Below are positions 55,801-61,351 of a stretch of 64,000 bases of DNA, piece after piece; the first letter of the stretch is position 1, and every line of letters begins with the position of its first letter. Source of the DNA: an uncultured Clostridia bacterium (GTDB taxonomy: Bacteria > Bacillota > Clostridia > Christensenellales > UBA1242); the NCBI GenBank assembly GCA_944384395.1, contig CALWTD010000025.1:1-64000 (forward strand). The letters are read 5' to 3'. The notes beneath the pieces are model-generated. The model was not told where the DNA came from. It searched no databases and worked only from the letters and a program-made list of their open reading frames with translations. Position numbers and translations under genes: made by a program.

Positions 55801-56712
55801 GGTGAGTATAGTGAAGTAATAACAAATAGCACCTATAAAATAAGTGCAAAAGATTTGTCTCGTGGTTATGTAAAATTCAAATTAGATATTGCACCACAAA
55901 CAATAAATGTTCAGTTTGTTGTTGAAAACGGAATGGGTGGCGTATTTGAAATTGATAAAAATGAAACAACAAATGTAGTAAAGTCTTACAAATATGACAC
56001 AAATTTAACATTTAAGTTAAGTACAACAATTAGATATGAACTAACTTCGCTTACATTAAACGGAAATCCAATAGAATTAAATACAATAACGATGCTAATA
56101 AATCAAACAAATGGCTTTATTACAAACTCCACAAATGTAATCAAAGCAACATTTAAACAACTTTTATGGATTGATGTTTGGGAAATGTTTGGAGGAATGG
56201 GAACTGAAAACGATCCATATCTCATTACAAACGAAAAGCAACTTGCTGCAATGGCATATTTAATAAACAATAATGTGGAAGCAAAGGGAACAATTCCTTA
56301 TGCTGATGGTTACTATGTTGTGAGAGTAAACTTTAATCTTTTGGAAAGATTCTGGCAACCAATAGGAACAGAGCAAAATCCATTTAATGGAACGTTTGAC
56401 TTGAAAAATTATAGAGTTACAGAACTTTTATTAGACAAGGAATATGCAGTCACTCATCTTGATGGTTTGTTTGGCTACATAACAGAAAATGCTAAATTTT
56501 TAACAAGTCCAAGCGACTTCACTGTTGCAATGATAATTATGGGTAGTGTATTAGGACTAATTCTTTTAATAATTTTGATTATAATTTTGATTATAGTATC
56601 AAAACGAAAGAAAATGAGAAAACTATCAACGGCAATGACTATACAACCTATAAACAAACAAAGTACTGATGATGATAGCGAAGAAGAAAATAGTAGTGAT
56701 AAAAAACAATAA
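37828..56712 (+). CDS. Giant multidomain surface protein, 6294 aa
   Basis: One uninterrupted frame of 18.9 kb, about a third of the window. Order by residue: signal peptide (1-48); GLUG-like region (about 78-310: FDGRGYTIKGLTI, HGLFGETSGATIKNLTL); unclassified beta-rich region; InlB/Listeria-Bacteroides-type repeats (about 1290-1600); Ig-like domains (about 1660-1745 and 2150-2240); a long run of YDG/MBG-like modules (about 2250-4620) with KVYDG-type motifs near 2339, 3012, 4380 and 4548; more InlB-like and divergent repeats (about 4620-6110); a second GLUG-like module (about 6120-6228); a membrane helix (about 6235-6258); a basic stop-transfer (KRKKMRK); and an acidic 34-residue cytoplasmic tail. 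No LPXTG. Likely an adhesin or cell-cell contact filament; ligand unknown. Confidence 0.9.
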   Translation: MEYNRKKYLSFSMLFSFLFSLFVVCGAFFVSANDLSNLNYVQAEESSLLTESNADAKNWADVKINDNSKLSFYATGQTLQISTASGLASFMQNQNSNNPTKYETVYLTNDIDLSGKIWTPINSFSGTFDGRGYTIKGLTIDDSVETSNNCHGLFGETSGATIKNLTLEGVSIDPPSSNTYAGALIGNASSTTIINCGATGTVNGGSYVGGLVGKHFGGQIIRCFSYVNVTSRKASLVWLDRPSTGGSLIIRNAKYGTFAGGIAGFLGNDTSIDLVFHVGDVKTTFKSISKPTGNTKYYTQLGGITGFCDTGISGILNPYIIRNFYCSSDVSYSYGVIENLVNITASNTNIRQSDSIYWITDTNGVMHGVAKQEVLRGVGNIVLNYKNIRCFYNGSENIIKPNENDIFEAYEETSDREKTYLYNILTRSGNIDNEFKSDNNYTFEKVIFSRAISGENDGLIRSNREFFDKVDDTYSYRYSEKSLSNKDKTNSSVLTFNLNSTGVNDFLFNIVSSNYNLSVLKTFQGEYTITTYERGKNIKVNFDFQEYANVLKKKTQEVKQENFYNIKLVDGADADEVEASEDSYYVPYGEPYLITFTSDYFNRITQIYKRDINSSSILFDIKSDIPPTKNCSYLSQKILSETDETYYINNLQEVTININTKESFADIAKNYPCFVLDGSKVLQNNEVQVFVMVDKPLTNGIGYETSSGNIVNILSNNALNINKFYPVWSKFIANSITDNGTNIFTNSSYADNLNLVYSSNWAKKNTETTTWLVNWTGAEQGTKITTNNSSYFKTASKNLVNSITSDGQQSITFELKPGYVLDGLEFYLSCDNGVNKITDINSYFGCSYTKSINNEKLKVKNGYTISQSQNNQYLYTITFNHLIGIQSINILVAEKIFDFTLNASLDSTISEYDKNPISVSVAKIEGNGINNKGLSLTNFAEFKAKYNKQFTITATAKLGYYLNNLSVDNIILLDKNGDEINFGSNDKSNIIEIINEKIENGYKYSIKIHSLNDVSIEGFKITLPVVQNTVNVTLSIDGVGLGVFEDFLTNLIINCYKNDTLANSELTTTAGGTQYNIKIKTDDVFEFRLQLAQSQQDFASLKKENIKIVTPTDFSNFTIAGDDATWGGITLDGFALNNNTNVNISFKITLLSSNIKITDNLNNIETTYDEKFTYGTVVSVTSENNNIVINIQDNNQNIVKKYVLENILNDKSIENFELIIDGEKTTINNQSVQSFSRQLLKQTFKNHTDSPIEIIINPNYRVSNIHTNIVYKYSDSNILQLQSASSSEIQVLVNGSLSNTAYVGSPIKLANTTKNGYTFKGWIIISRDNGILSSIDYSNYTPSLNTSFTVGYNAGEIEPKSDIFFIAVYQANIYNVKFDYSNYSDEYNTFSFTPSFVPTSAKLEYGTNKFIIDGINKMPPVLTITPALYNFSGWQYKDDTSYVVEYSSSSFRINAFNSNGVPSQDGAEIVFKPYLSPAKVTYTLYNDILSQVVATGSVTYKSNDYSITNIPTQTGFNFAGWQYDDVVYMPYNSSTGKFETYKNYTLNKETVQFIPKWTAREITVTFDAGEGTFKNGQKTIKGTVLYGTNIYTSDVFSNLPTWVWSDEEIVYEFEYFILKGDTNNKVYSTSDVNNFVYANTSQTTFVACYSVKSIKPQIATIDGQTDWIYDGQNHSINVKDLQSSVLTFSYVWQKQTSNGQWQDIINSTSKTINVKNFADSGVYRCVVTATSKSYNNTTSYCVGQVTNTSNELRIGVDKRKLEFIDDASILISKISKVFDNTNKVPDNYLYFTNLVSGENIEIVATYSSIHVGNDIKMQFTLKPLNDNTIIENYYYTEIFGEITPYVINFDVNGTIYQIGDTSDEILIAEKYYSVNSLDKLFLQNNNMSVNVTLKTSKNEVGTYTQESEQFKINVFDFSVQTKDQDFTNDFSYILNGQFIISGQDANSISLNIIGVCEDNSSISVENLISFDVISPSFEQIQDNETYNVKIIANKAGLQGQYLRVQIDIAQNYWINKITINNNEVSVDTYVVNNELAYLIDTSEASITIKVYVTTLRNITFNYNIEDENELSGNIIYQTKFAMQKTVEYSIKNYGAVLPNAETMQRLGYNFEGWTTSNGTKITNSTVWLYQDATLYANWTLADLEISKYLDGVSYQSDNLTKQYNAKTNELKYEITNLNSYSLGYEYSWKKGSVLLTNDTNKITFKNVVDSGVYTLTIRATSNTDTRLYLEKTYTFTVEITKVAIFQNYLTIDKQYDKTNQTTINDINFPFGEVVTVVGQYSGVNAYSKINLSKDVWTYTVKGTDAQTSNYNLNLNNIDPNSQILPKDVSLTISGGNLTKVYDGKIAEYSGTYLSENINFDYTVKTNSANVGIYNQSNENISIEIRRDLISNFNITIIGYFEITLKTITNLDWEGKTSVTFDGQFHSVFPKLGEMASYLEVTSITYTGLFNTITYDLTNNDTLNLGVLNADTYVVTCEFKQNENVSISNIQTTLTINKKVIDVKYLESDYVYEKEYDGTKLVNSTLNFDIIDKLTNKSILTDEYLSKYLPNFVYEFEKTLASQNNSDYKDIIIKLNTQNKNNNNYILNNDDFAIVRGIINKKTVSVSVNSIKIYDADEFVVNSSNVSIDLTSSDTLSGNITFNNIVNVGIYYNLKDYDKTINLKIYNIQDATEYNIEQNYVLEFINSSSSQEQLHNKLQITKAQINVVIVNEKEYVYTGKEVNIEYTIQTAVTMPTSELKFRYETLSQETVLDNGKAVQVGNYKFECYLDGVEDDNFDIVLNTSDTIFDITKRPLLIKFSGSNETKTFEYIVGQNACYSNATYPQDNIFANNYTLGEGDTISWSFTTTGDNAKSYYIFDSLQVNKNIIITKNGIDYTRNYSITYSDKSQIVIEKKTLSLDAITLLETETTYDGTIKEIVAKINTGFTVDGKAYILTISSKEQSLDGKFTNMQRTLPWSEDSAVNIDSFEDIKYAGLYTFNISLDNYNIANSNKLFEYLINQKVLSVEVTNTDKVYDGTNTVNKNNIVVNGIVSGDAVAVSGTYEDKNVGSNKKITLSIVADGFADKYLLSSYKLPNLNYYGSITQKALQFNIIDEVYTTYYTGQSTQIDIIYFNITGLVSGEQISGTINLHKTNVGNYVLNELESEFISFSIQIEDLFNEDSTSNYSYDISSIVNSEVNILQAQIVVGISDNDIVYNGDVQLPKFTYTVYKENGEIVSSEISSVIKSQYSLMPQTQTYIDNPTNAGTYKIKLYTVNSGTTPNYILVNENGELVNEYVVRDTLFTINRRQISISIEETINFNYNGNKATYYLQNKDVIDPSSTNNNGLVKGHNIKGTLSTNDSALGSYIVNNILGEDAYNSTNQIYLTSFNIPPYVDLNNDNLVIYGQTNEDLSGNYQFVSLTAHIEIINLYEEFDIGPISLFEYDKQDKLANGLIKVRYIPTDTTYIFIKDETNSVFSNLLYYATDIGQPTDEVINAGKYSFAITIQNKTTIIEFNVNKRTLNLSVLSNNKTYDGNSDFLGEISADNIIDGDQVEFVNAVYVDETLKPTSDIGKYQVLIELSGSDCFNYQLSTDVIYGEITKRQITLSVNSSANLVYNGLNQQVDSTLLDITGTLANGQNLSGYIVLKFKDAKTYNFEMGNLDVSSLKVVNNLDQDTTNNYEISFSGEITINSLAVDIVVDEIDFTYNGNSQSITSYLLLQNVPSEIYEEAQNSIIINYNTNNIPIDAGDYVATISSSSNNFVFVVKDYLNNQINFSIKKKDLLIQIDKQVTYNPTSDHKQELVVEDFVGIVDGQSVNGTFKMYELGLDVGVYNVSDNHVIFENVGIIVNGVNIINTNYNLTGYFGSVEIVEFDVTVVNLKTDSFVYTGYDISSQIELQFVDANGQVQSITLSDNTLGEISIIEGEAKNIGTYNVAFEIYNCNAEINNLTFAITPKEINNINFSKDKKYSGDSYVYNPSGLTNLTSVDAYSGDNIVIKGYYVDNDGLYTSEVGTHNIKFVIENAESLPQSNYVLNVSATGTILKREIVLEIYTELVFSTTNTYQIVASDFVVSQDVGDKLLSTNTLSGFAEFTKNEVGNVDIKSVDLTNLRIVNETNDVTSNYSISLIGNIEVVKVQINLSFDDIVTKYTYSATPVQISPIITFINSSEKTDISLDALYISNSGYNSNNPPTNVGNYQVEFSIASQNYEIQGENTFNFTILAYEITLNSGDIPNNYFNKIYGEDDPILAYTINTALNERVTIHFSRTSGENVGKYDLTIEGWDNENYNIISGVDALKELFEILKANTLNVVITATDKNINLLQKEYDNKYIEDIDITTLDYTANEENIYGTVCFDGIDVGTYTLSSYDVSCDNYETCVVTSQVDFVINKKVISLSADNLDKVYDATNIFKGDISILDKNGQKLDTKFSLTATGTYSQKDVKENIAINVTFQGDDINNYNVTNNLFGDITKRTVNIIPDANQSIIYGTDDFTITYIISDLNVEKLQDYASEITGDLVIEYLTNQTKYIAGNYEIKSNLVSNNLDLVLQTGVIFTIQKRELNIVCDKGFNKVFDGNANVIGNLTINNLVDGDDVSVVANYDNANVGTNKTITFTLSGSDSNNYFANDILGAITDKGVTIIYQYIEDNFDMINPERMENNELLSSNLIYGQKISVMPIPQHEGYEFVGWYLDGNLINENTIIDENNWPVDQTEKTAYAKWTIKKFNLNIILATKVNGEFVTDSDKQGGTLTNIDGLYNYYQDVSLMDIACAKSGYEFFGYSFDIGWEPSLEIENITIEAKNNVIYAKFAPKTLTITLDANGGTFKSNTNWTFSENDTKATITVEFNSTLSSINVQLVEALKTGFTQDMTKWQTEDGQIIEFNENTLLDDSFYPNKTLKVVYIANGYQIILNANGGYFENVDNLVWNILDVDEQDRPTQISKNATYNSPVGVLIEPKRDGYTFKSWSNEQLNEDYVYNYAETTSFDAMWQENDYQLEINSSHANVIIDVIDSEGNTITSQSIDGKTNSQIVLDVKTSYSVNITLTENTGYTFEKWTSDLIDVNNSTEKEISINQFLDNYALTANFVQNDNTITIKVNDKNRGVVSFGSYTTEQTGEFSFVAKTESIIEINVVCNEGYEIESWEVESDYDYTLSGNNLSLTRTLQNFVSDITITVNIKPSINKVSISSLDNKGTFTIDGVVNDVMYYQANVYTEQTLTFTITPSHGYKVDTNLSSWIFETTSQNKGSFVIVDNIDNVTVTISGVTSNGNIVIPYVYDSFTVKVVAVKHDVTFDVDIDAMNIVELDIDGNITNLNSNSSFIVNYNKNVILTPNNNVYVGYSFGSWSSRNDMEYSLTSTDGLVSIGENNEIVFQVKDDFTIYLVYNINKYSVKYSVNFTERGSLSIDGVGDIYSYEQIIKYGYDAKIVTAVEDENHYYQFSKWVKVNDDGNYEDYSTQLSIEATRVTQNYEFIAVFVGKPITLTINVTLPDSEIFTTQEIDFASLNITENSNTQLVDTVKNNNVITYTISTYSGEQINFNIEEKAGYEFSDLIIDPRLDYNKVGTNFTIKNLFIQTNININIKAKTNIVKFVIDKVGANIFEYSNNSLGVTQIESSKDNKIFTAYVKTGGTVSTVLYILNGYKLNENNYFITPIPVIESSTYSAYSYGKIENVTKDEVITISISPYKYLVTFDYNYPDSPTSVTSSVNFGETTFDPILSNDVISPQRYRYVFAGWNTKSDGTGINYYFEGANIYSIETINGVNEKIYGFRGSSDANLSTDVNYDYECTLYGIWEKERYKVDLVFVPSFSVSDLGLSYQDIFPNSLDRFTNYNENNQITGISYAPGAQVKIVAPLGLLNYTYYGWSYSPDITDKSQLNTTQYNEVMGEENIVVYLYYTIHVNVVAYVGGSAQISDSEPLYNQVVQISAVCDEGYDFLRWLKGSQEIEHSTSLMEQTILTPTTFYAEFIGKQVNVIIEQTEHAKLRISSDTAKEDSIYRVGDTIRLEIYDLDYGYFHRAWLGEYSEVITNSTYKISAKDLSRGYVKFKLDIAPQTINVQFVVENGMGGVFEIDKNETTNVVKSYKYDTNLTFKLSTTIRYELTSLTLNGNPIELNTITMLINQTNGFITNSTNVIKATFKQLLWIDVWEMFGGMGTENDPYLITNEKQLAAMAYLINNNVEAKGTIPYADGYYVVRVNFNLLERFWQPIGTEQNPFNGTFDLKNYRVTELLLDKEYAVTHLDGLFGYITENAKFLTSPSDFTVAMIIMGSVLGLILLIILIIILIIVSKRKKMRKLSTAMTIQPINKQSTDDDSEEENSSDKKQ

Positions 56713-56719
56713 ATATTGT

Positions 56720-56750
56720 AAAAATTCACCCACATGGGTGAATTTTTATT
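56720..56750 (+). terminator. Terminator after the giant gene
   Basis: AAAAATTCACCC (56720-56731), loop ACAT, GGGTGAATTTTT (56736-56747): a perfect 12-bp U-tract hairpin. Confidence 0.9.
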
Positions 56751-56793
56751 GTTTAATAGCATTTGATGTGTTAATATTTTGTAGGAGAAAAAA

Positions 56794-57930
56794 ATGAGTA
56801 ATATTGCAGTTATCGGTGGTGGTGCAAGTGGAATGATTTGTTCTATTTTTGCATCAAAAAATAATTATGTAACATTGTTTTGTAACGATGACAAAGTTGG
56901 TAAAAAATTGTTGGTTACAGGAAATGGGCGATGTAATTTAACCAATTTAAAAAATTTTGATGTTGCTTATAATACTGATATATTGAAATATTTAAAAAAA
57001 TTTAATCAAAATCAAACAATAAAATTTTTTGAAAGTATTGGACTTGTAACTTATTTTGACGAAGAAGGTAGGGTATATCCACTGTCAAATACTGCAAAAA
57101 GTGTAATAGAAGTACTAGTTAATAATCTAAATAAAAATAAAGTTGACATAAAACAAAACGAAGAAGTTTTATTTATTGAAAATGTTGATGACAAATTTAA
57201 AATAACAACAAGCGTAAAAAATTATGTTTATGATAAAATTGTTATTGCAGTTGGAAGTAATGATAAATTTTTAAAGCAATTAAATATAAAATATAATAAT
57301 TTTTCACCAAGTTTAGTTTCATTAAAAACAAAAGAAGACACTCATAGTTTGGCAGGGTTAAGACTATCTAATGTTGAAGTATCGCTTGAATTAAAAAACA
57401 AAAAGATTAAAGAAAATGGAGAAGTACTTTTTAAAGATAAAGGACTTAGTGGAATATGTATTTTTAATTTATCTGCATATCTTGCAAGACAAAAAAATTA
57501 CAATGCTAAAATTTGTATAGATTTAATTCCAAGCTTAAATAAAGAAGATTTAACAAAATTATTAAGAGATAGATTAAATTATAATTTTATAAATGCAAAA
57601 GAATTTATGCAGGGCATATTTAATGAAAAAATAAATAATTATATATTAAAAATGTGTAAAATAAAAAATGAAGAAAATATAACCAAAAAACATATTGATT
57701 TGCTAACAAATGTGATTAAATCATTACCATTTAATGTATTAGGCTATTATGAAAATAGCCAAGTTAAAAGTGGTGGTGTTTCTCTTAATGATTTAACAGA
57801 AAGTTTACAATATAAACATAACAAAAATTTATATTTTACGGGTGAAATTATTGATGTTGACGGACTTTGTGGAGGATATAATTTACAGTGGGCGTGGACT
57901 AGTGGCAAAATTGTTGGAGAAAATTTATGA
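56794..57930 (+). CDS. BaiN/HI0933-family FAD-dependent oxidoreductase
   Basis: A 378-aa flavoprotein of the BaiN/HI0933 family. N-terminal FAD-binding GGGASGM (8-14), then GKKLLVTGNGRCNLTN, the family fingerprint; a middle substrate or cap domain; and C-terminal KSGGVSLNDL and FTGEIIDVDGLCGGYNLQWAWTSG closing the FAD site. Its natural substrate is uncertain; the family includes enzymes linked with bile-acid dehydroxylation and widespread reductases of unknown role. RBS AGGAG. The stop overlaps the next start (ATGA), so the two flavoproteins are coupled. Confidence 0.9.
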   Translation: MSNIAVIGGGASGMICSIFASKNNYVTLFCNDDKVGKKLLVTGNGRCNLTNLKNFDVAYNTDILKYLKKFNQNQTIKFFESIGLVTYFDEEGRVYPLSNTAKSVIEVLVNNLNKNKVDIKQNEEVLFIENVDDKFKITTSVKNYVYDKIVIAVGSNDKFLKQLNIKYNNFSPSLVSLKTKEDTHSLAGLRLSNVEVSLELKNKKIKENGEVLFKDKGLSGICIFNLSAYLARQKNYNAKICIDLIPSLNKEDLTKLLRDRLNYNFINAKEFMQGIFNEKINNYILKMCKIKNEENITKKHIDLLTNVIKSLPFNVLGYYENSQVKSGGVSLNDLTESLQYKHNKNLYFTGEIIDVDGLCGGYNLQWAWTSGKIVGENL

Positions 57931-59513
57931 TAAAAATAAATTTAAATAATATACCTTTAAATTATGATGAAAATTATTTGATAAATAATATATCAAAAAA
58001 ATTAAATATAAATAAAAATAAAATAAAAAATATAAAAATAATAAAAAAAGCAATTGATGCTAGAAAAAAACCAAATATTTTTTATTATTTATCTATTGCA
58101 GTTGAATTTTTTAATACTGAATTAGAAAAAAAGTTTAAATATGAAAAAATTACAATAGATTATAGTGGATTGTCATATAACAAAATAAATTGCAATAAAA
58201 AAATTATAGTTGTTGGGTTTGGACCAAGTGGAATGTTTTGTTCGTTATCGCTTGCAAAAATGGGATTAAATCCAATTGTTATAGAGCAAGGTGATAGTGT
58301 TGAAAACAGAATAAAAAAAGTAAAAGATTTTTGGGAAAAAGGCAAACTTGACACACTTTCAAATGTCCAATTTGGAGAAGGGGGAGCAGGTACTTTTAGT
58401 GATGGTAAGTTAAACACAAATTTAAAATCTGAAATTTGTAATAAAGTTATAAACGAATTTTATATTCATGGAGCACCCGAAGAAATTTTATACGAAAGCA
58501 AGCCACATATTGGAAGTGATAAACTTTGCAATGTCGTTAAAAATATAAGACAAGATGTTATATCAATGGGTGGAACAATAAAATTTAATACAAAACTTGT
58601 AAATATTTTTTTAGAAAATAATAAAGTTAAAAGTATAGAAGTATTAAATACGCTAACAAATAAAAAAACTATAATTGATTGTGATTTTTTATGCCTTTGT
58701 TTGGGACATAGTGCAAGAGACACTTTTAAATTGTTAAAAAATTTAAATGTAAATATAAATCAAAAGCCTTTTGCAATGGGCGTGAGATTAGAACAAAAAG
58801 CAGAAAATATAAACAAAATGCAATATGGAGAAAATTATTCTAATTTTCTTCCAACTGCAGATTATAAACTTGTAACACACCTAAATAACGGAAGGAGTGT
58901 TTTTACTTTTTGTATGTGTCCGGGGGGAATGGTTGTTGCATCTTCATCAAATAATGGAGAAATTGTAACCAATGGAATGAGCAATTTTAAACGAGATAAC
59001 AAATATTCAAACAGTGCAATTTTAGTTAATGTTATGCCAAGCGACTATGAAAGTGATGATGTTCTTGCTGGAATATATTTTCAAGAAAAATATGAAAAAC
59101 TTGCATATAATCTTGGTGGTGGAAATTTTAGTGCTCCTGTTGAAAGTGTGGGCTCATTTTTAGATAACAAAATAAATAATGGACAATGTTCATATTTGCC
59201 AAGTTATAAATTTGCTAATTTAAAAAACTGTTTACCAAATTTTGTATATACAAGTTTAAAAGAAGGATTAAATATTTTTAGAAAAAAATACAAACATTTT
59301 GCTCTTGACGATGATATTTTAATTGGTGTTGAAACAAGGAGTAGCTCTCCAATAACAATTCTTCGTGATGAAAACTTAGAGTCAAACATTAAAGGAATTT
59401 ATCCTTGTGGAGAAGGTGCCGGTTATGCGGGAGGAATTGTTTCAAGTGCACAAGATGGTATTAAAGTTGCACAGGCAATATATAATAACTTATTAAACAA
59501 AAATAAAAATTAA
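57927..59513 (+). CDS. COG2509-type FAD-dependent dehydrogenase
   Basis: A 528-aa flavoprotein of the uncharacterised COG2509 type. An N-terminal RNA-binding-like segment of about 75 residues rich in Ile, Asn and Lys is followed by the FAD-binding VVGFGPSGMFCSLSLA (about 92-107), IEQGDSVENR, NVQFGEGGAGTFSDGKLNT, and a C-terminal GEGAGYAGGIVSSAQDGIKVA. Members are found in most Clostridia; function unknown. It overlaps the preceding flavoprotein by four bases. The first 200 bases are even more A-rich than their surroundings. Confidence 0.9.
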   Translation: MIKINLNNIPLNYDENYLINNISKKLNINKNKIKNIKIIKKAIDARKKPNIFYYLSIAVEFFNTELEKKFKYEKITIDYSGLSYNKINCNKKIIVVGFGPSGMFCSLSLAKMGLNPIVIEQGDSVENRIKKVKDFWEKGKLDTLSNVQFGEGGAGTFSDGKLNTNLKSEICNKVINEFYIHGAPEEILYESKPHIGSDKLCNVVKNIRQDVISMGGTIKFNTKLVNIFLENNKVKSIEVLNTLTNKKTIIDCDFLCLCLGHSARDTFKLLKNLNVNINQKPFAMGVRLEQKAENINKMQYGENYSNFLPTADYKLVTHLNNGRSVFTFCMCPGGMVVASSSNNGEIVTNGMSNFKRDNKYSNSAILVNVMPSDYESDDVLAGIYFQEKYEKLAYNLGGGNFSAPVESVGSFLDNKINNGQCSYLPSYKFANLKNCLPNFVYTSLKEGLNIFRKKYKHFALDDDILIGVETRSSSPITILRDENLESNIKGIYPCGEGAGYAGGIVSSAQDGIKVAQAIYNNLLNKNKN

Positions 59514-59520
59514 ATGCATA

Positions 59521-59552
59521 AAAAAACTTTATATTGCTATAAAGTTTTTTTT
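59521..59552. terminator. Bidirectional terminator
   Basis: AAAAAACTTTATA (59521-59533), loop TTGC, TATAAAGTTTTTT (59538-59550): a perfect 13-bp stem between convergent genes, touching the nptA-like stop codon. Confidence 0.9.
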
Positions 59553-61152
59553 ATTTAATATTACAAATACCCAATATAACATCAGTTAAATTTGTGTTTA
59601 TTTGTTCAAAATAATTTATAACATTTAAAAAACAAGTGTATTTTCTTATTTTTTGTTCCATTGAAACAGTGTCTTGAATTATATTCTTTTTTGCTCTTAT
59701 TTTTAATTTCACAATTTTTTCAAGTCTTTTTATTATTTGCTCCAACAAAACTGAACTCGTTAATCCACCTTGATTTATTGTTTCATCCATTATTTGTCGC
59801 ATATCTTTTAAATTTTCTTCCATAAGTTGTTTTATTGCAAGTATAATTTTTAATTGTTTTTGTGTGAAATTTACTTTTTTGTTGTTATATTTGCAAGAGT
59901 CAATCAGTTTTATTATATTAACATTTGTTTTTTCAATGCCAATGTATGTATTGTTTAAATCTCGTTTATTATCAATATCACTATCAGACAAATCACCACT
60001 GAGTTGCAATAAATTTTTATTCATGTTTTGTGTTGATAATATAATTTCATTTAGTTTTTGCTTTAATTGCTCATCATTTGCATCTTCAAATGTTGAAACG
60101 TATTTCATACTGTCTTGTAAATAATCGCAGGTTTCATTGAAAAAAGTAAGTGCATTTGCATTTAGTTGTATTAATCCAAGAGTTGGCATTGATGATATTT
60201 GTTCTAGTGATTTTTCTTTTTTGTCAGGCAAAATTTTATCCAAAAAGTTTTTAAATATTTTTGCAAAAGGAAGTGTTATTATTGCCGTTACAACATTAAA
60301 TATAATGTTTATAAAAATTAGTTGCCAAGTAATATTATTTAAAAAAGATGTAAGAGGAGTTACCCAATCAAAAAGGCTAATTAAACAAAAAATAATTGTT
60401 CCAACAATATTAAACGTTAAATAACTTAAACTTGCTTTAAATGCTTTTCTGTTTTGTGAAAGCCCAATAAATAATAATGTTATACAAGTTCCAATATTCA
60501 TTGCATAAATAACATAAATTGCGTTATTTAATGAAATTAGCATTGGTGTCATTGATAAAATTGAAGCAAGTATTGCCATTGTTCCAATCGGGCTATTTAT
60601 TAGTGCAGACATAACAAGACCTAAACAAAAAAGAATAAATGGATTATTTATGTTAAAAAAGAAATCAACAAATCCTTGTGTTTTAGATAGTTCGTTAGAC
60701 GCCATTGACATTAAAGATAAACCAATAAACAACAAACCTAATCCACAAAGGCAAAGCCCCCAATTTTTTACATTGTTATTTTTTATAAACAAAGTTAAAA
60801 AAACACCAACAAGCAAAAAAAGTCCAAAATATCCAATAACATTTATGCCTTGAAATATTAAAAGTAACATGTTTAATGCACTTCCTATATTTGAACCAAT
60901 AATTAAACAAATTGATTGGGTTAAACCCAAAATTCCTGCACCACATAAACCAATGATAAGTGAAACGGAAGCCGTGCTAGATTGAAGTAAAATAGTTAAA
61001 AAACTGCCAAAACCAACATTTTTTAAATTGTTATACTTGTATTTTGCAATGCTTTTTCTAATTTTTGTACCACAAATTTTTTCAAAAGCCCCACTCATAA
61101 CACTTGTTCCAAATAATATAAGAGCAATTCCTGATAAAAAGTTGACAACCAT
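59551..61152 (-). CDS. Na/Pi cotransporter family protein with PhoU-like tail
   Basis: A 533-aa NptA/YjbB-type sodium-phosphate cotransporter. About eight membrane helices in two inverted halves (about 1-290). The first half has the conserved LLQSSTASVSLIIGL; the second has ALINSPIGTMAILASIL, where the usual QSS is changed to NSP. The C-terminal 200 residues are helical and PhoU-like (FFNETCDYLQDSMKYVSTFE). The start at ATG 61152 has AAAAGGA upstream; a longer reading to 61236 covers the promoter. Probable phosphate import or export; direction unknown. Confidence 0.88.
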   Translation of the reverse strand: MVVNFLSGIALILFGTSVMSGAFEKICGTKIRKSIAKYKYNNLKNVGFGSFLTILLQSSTASVSLIIGLCGAGILGLTQSICLIIGSNIGSALNMLLLIFQGINVIGYFGLFLLVGVFLTLFIKNNNVKNWGLCLCGLGLLFIGLSLMSMASNELSKTQGFVDFFFNINNPFILFCLGLVMSALINSPIGTMAILASILSMTPMLISLNNAIYVIYAMNIGTCITLLFIGLSQNRKAFKASLSYLTFNIVGTIIFCLISLFDWVTPLTSFLNNITWQLIFINIIFNVVTAIITLPFAKIFKNFLDKILPDKKEKSLEQISSMPTLGLIQLNANALTFFNETCDYLQDSMKYVSTFEDANDEQLKQKLNEIILSTQNMNKNLLQLSGDLSDSDIDNKRDLNNTYIGIEKTNVNIIKLIDSCKYNNKKVNFTQKQLKIILAIKQLMEENLKDMRQIMDETINQGGLTSSVLLEQIIKRLEKIVKLKIRAKKNIIQDTVSMEQKIRKYTCFLNVINYFEQINTNLTDVILGICNIK

Positions 61153-61214
61153 AAAAATCCTTTTATTTATTGTGTTTAAATTTAAAAATACTATATCTAT
61201 GTATATTTTATTAT

Positions 61215-61243
61215 ATATTAAATTAGTATAATACAATTGTCAA
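61215..61243 (-). promoter_or_regulatory. Promoter of the Na/Pi cotransporter
   Basis: On the minus strand, TTGACA (61243-61238) and TAATAT (61220-61215), 17-bp spacer. Confidence 0.7.
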
Positions 61244-61301
61244 TATTAAACATAAAAATATGTGTATTTTGCGGTATAGTGGTTAAAATTATTGTTATTA
61301 G

Positions 61302-61330
61302 TTGCAAAAGATATTTGGTTGATATATAAT
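61302..61330 (+). promoter_or_regulatory. Promoter of serS
   Basis: TTGCAA at 61302-61307 and TATAAT at 61325-61330 with a 17-bp spacer. The leader is only about 15 nt, so no T-box riboswitch precedes serS. Confidence 0.75.
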
Positions 61331-61351
61331 AACAAAGCATAGGAGAGAATT

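Noticed and set aside
61153..61351. T-box riboswitch before serS
   Set aside because: The promoter at 61302-61330 leaves only about 15 nt of leader; no specifier or antiterminator elements are seen.
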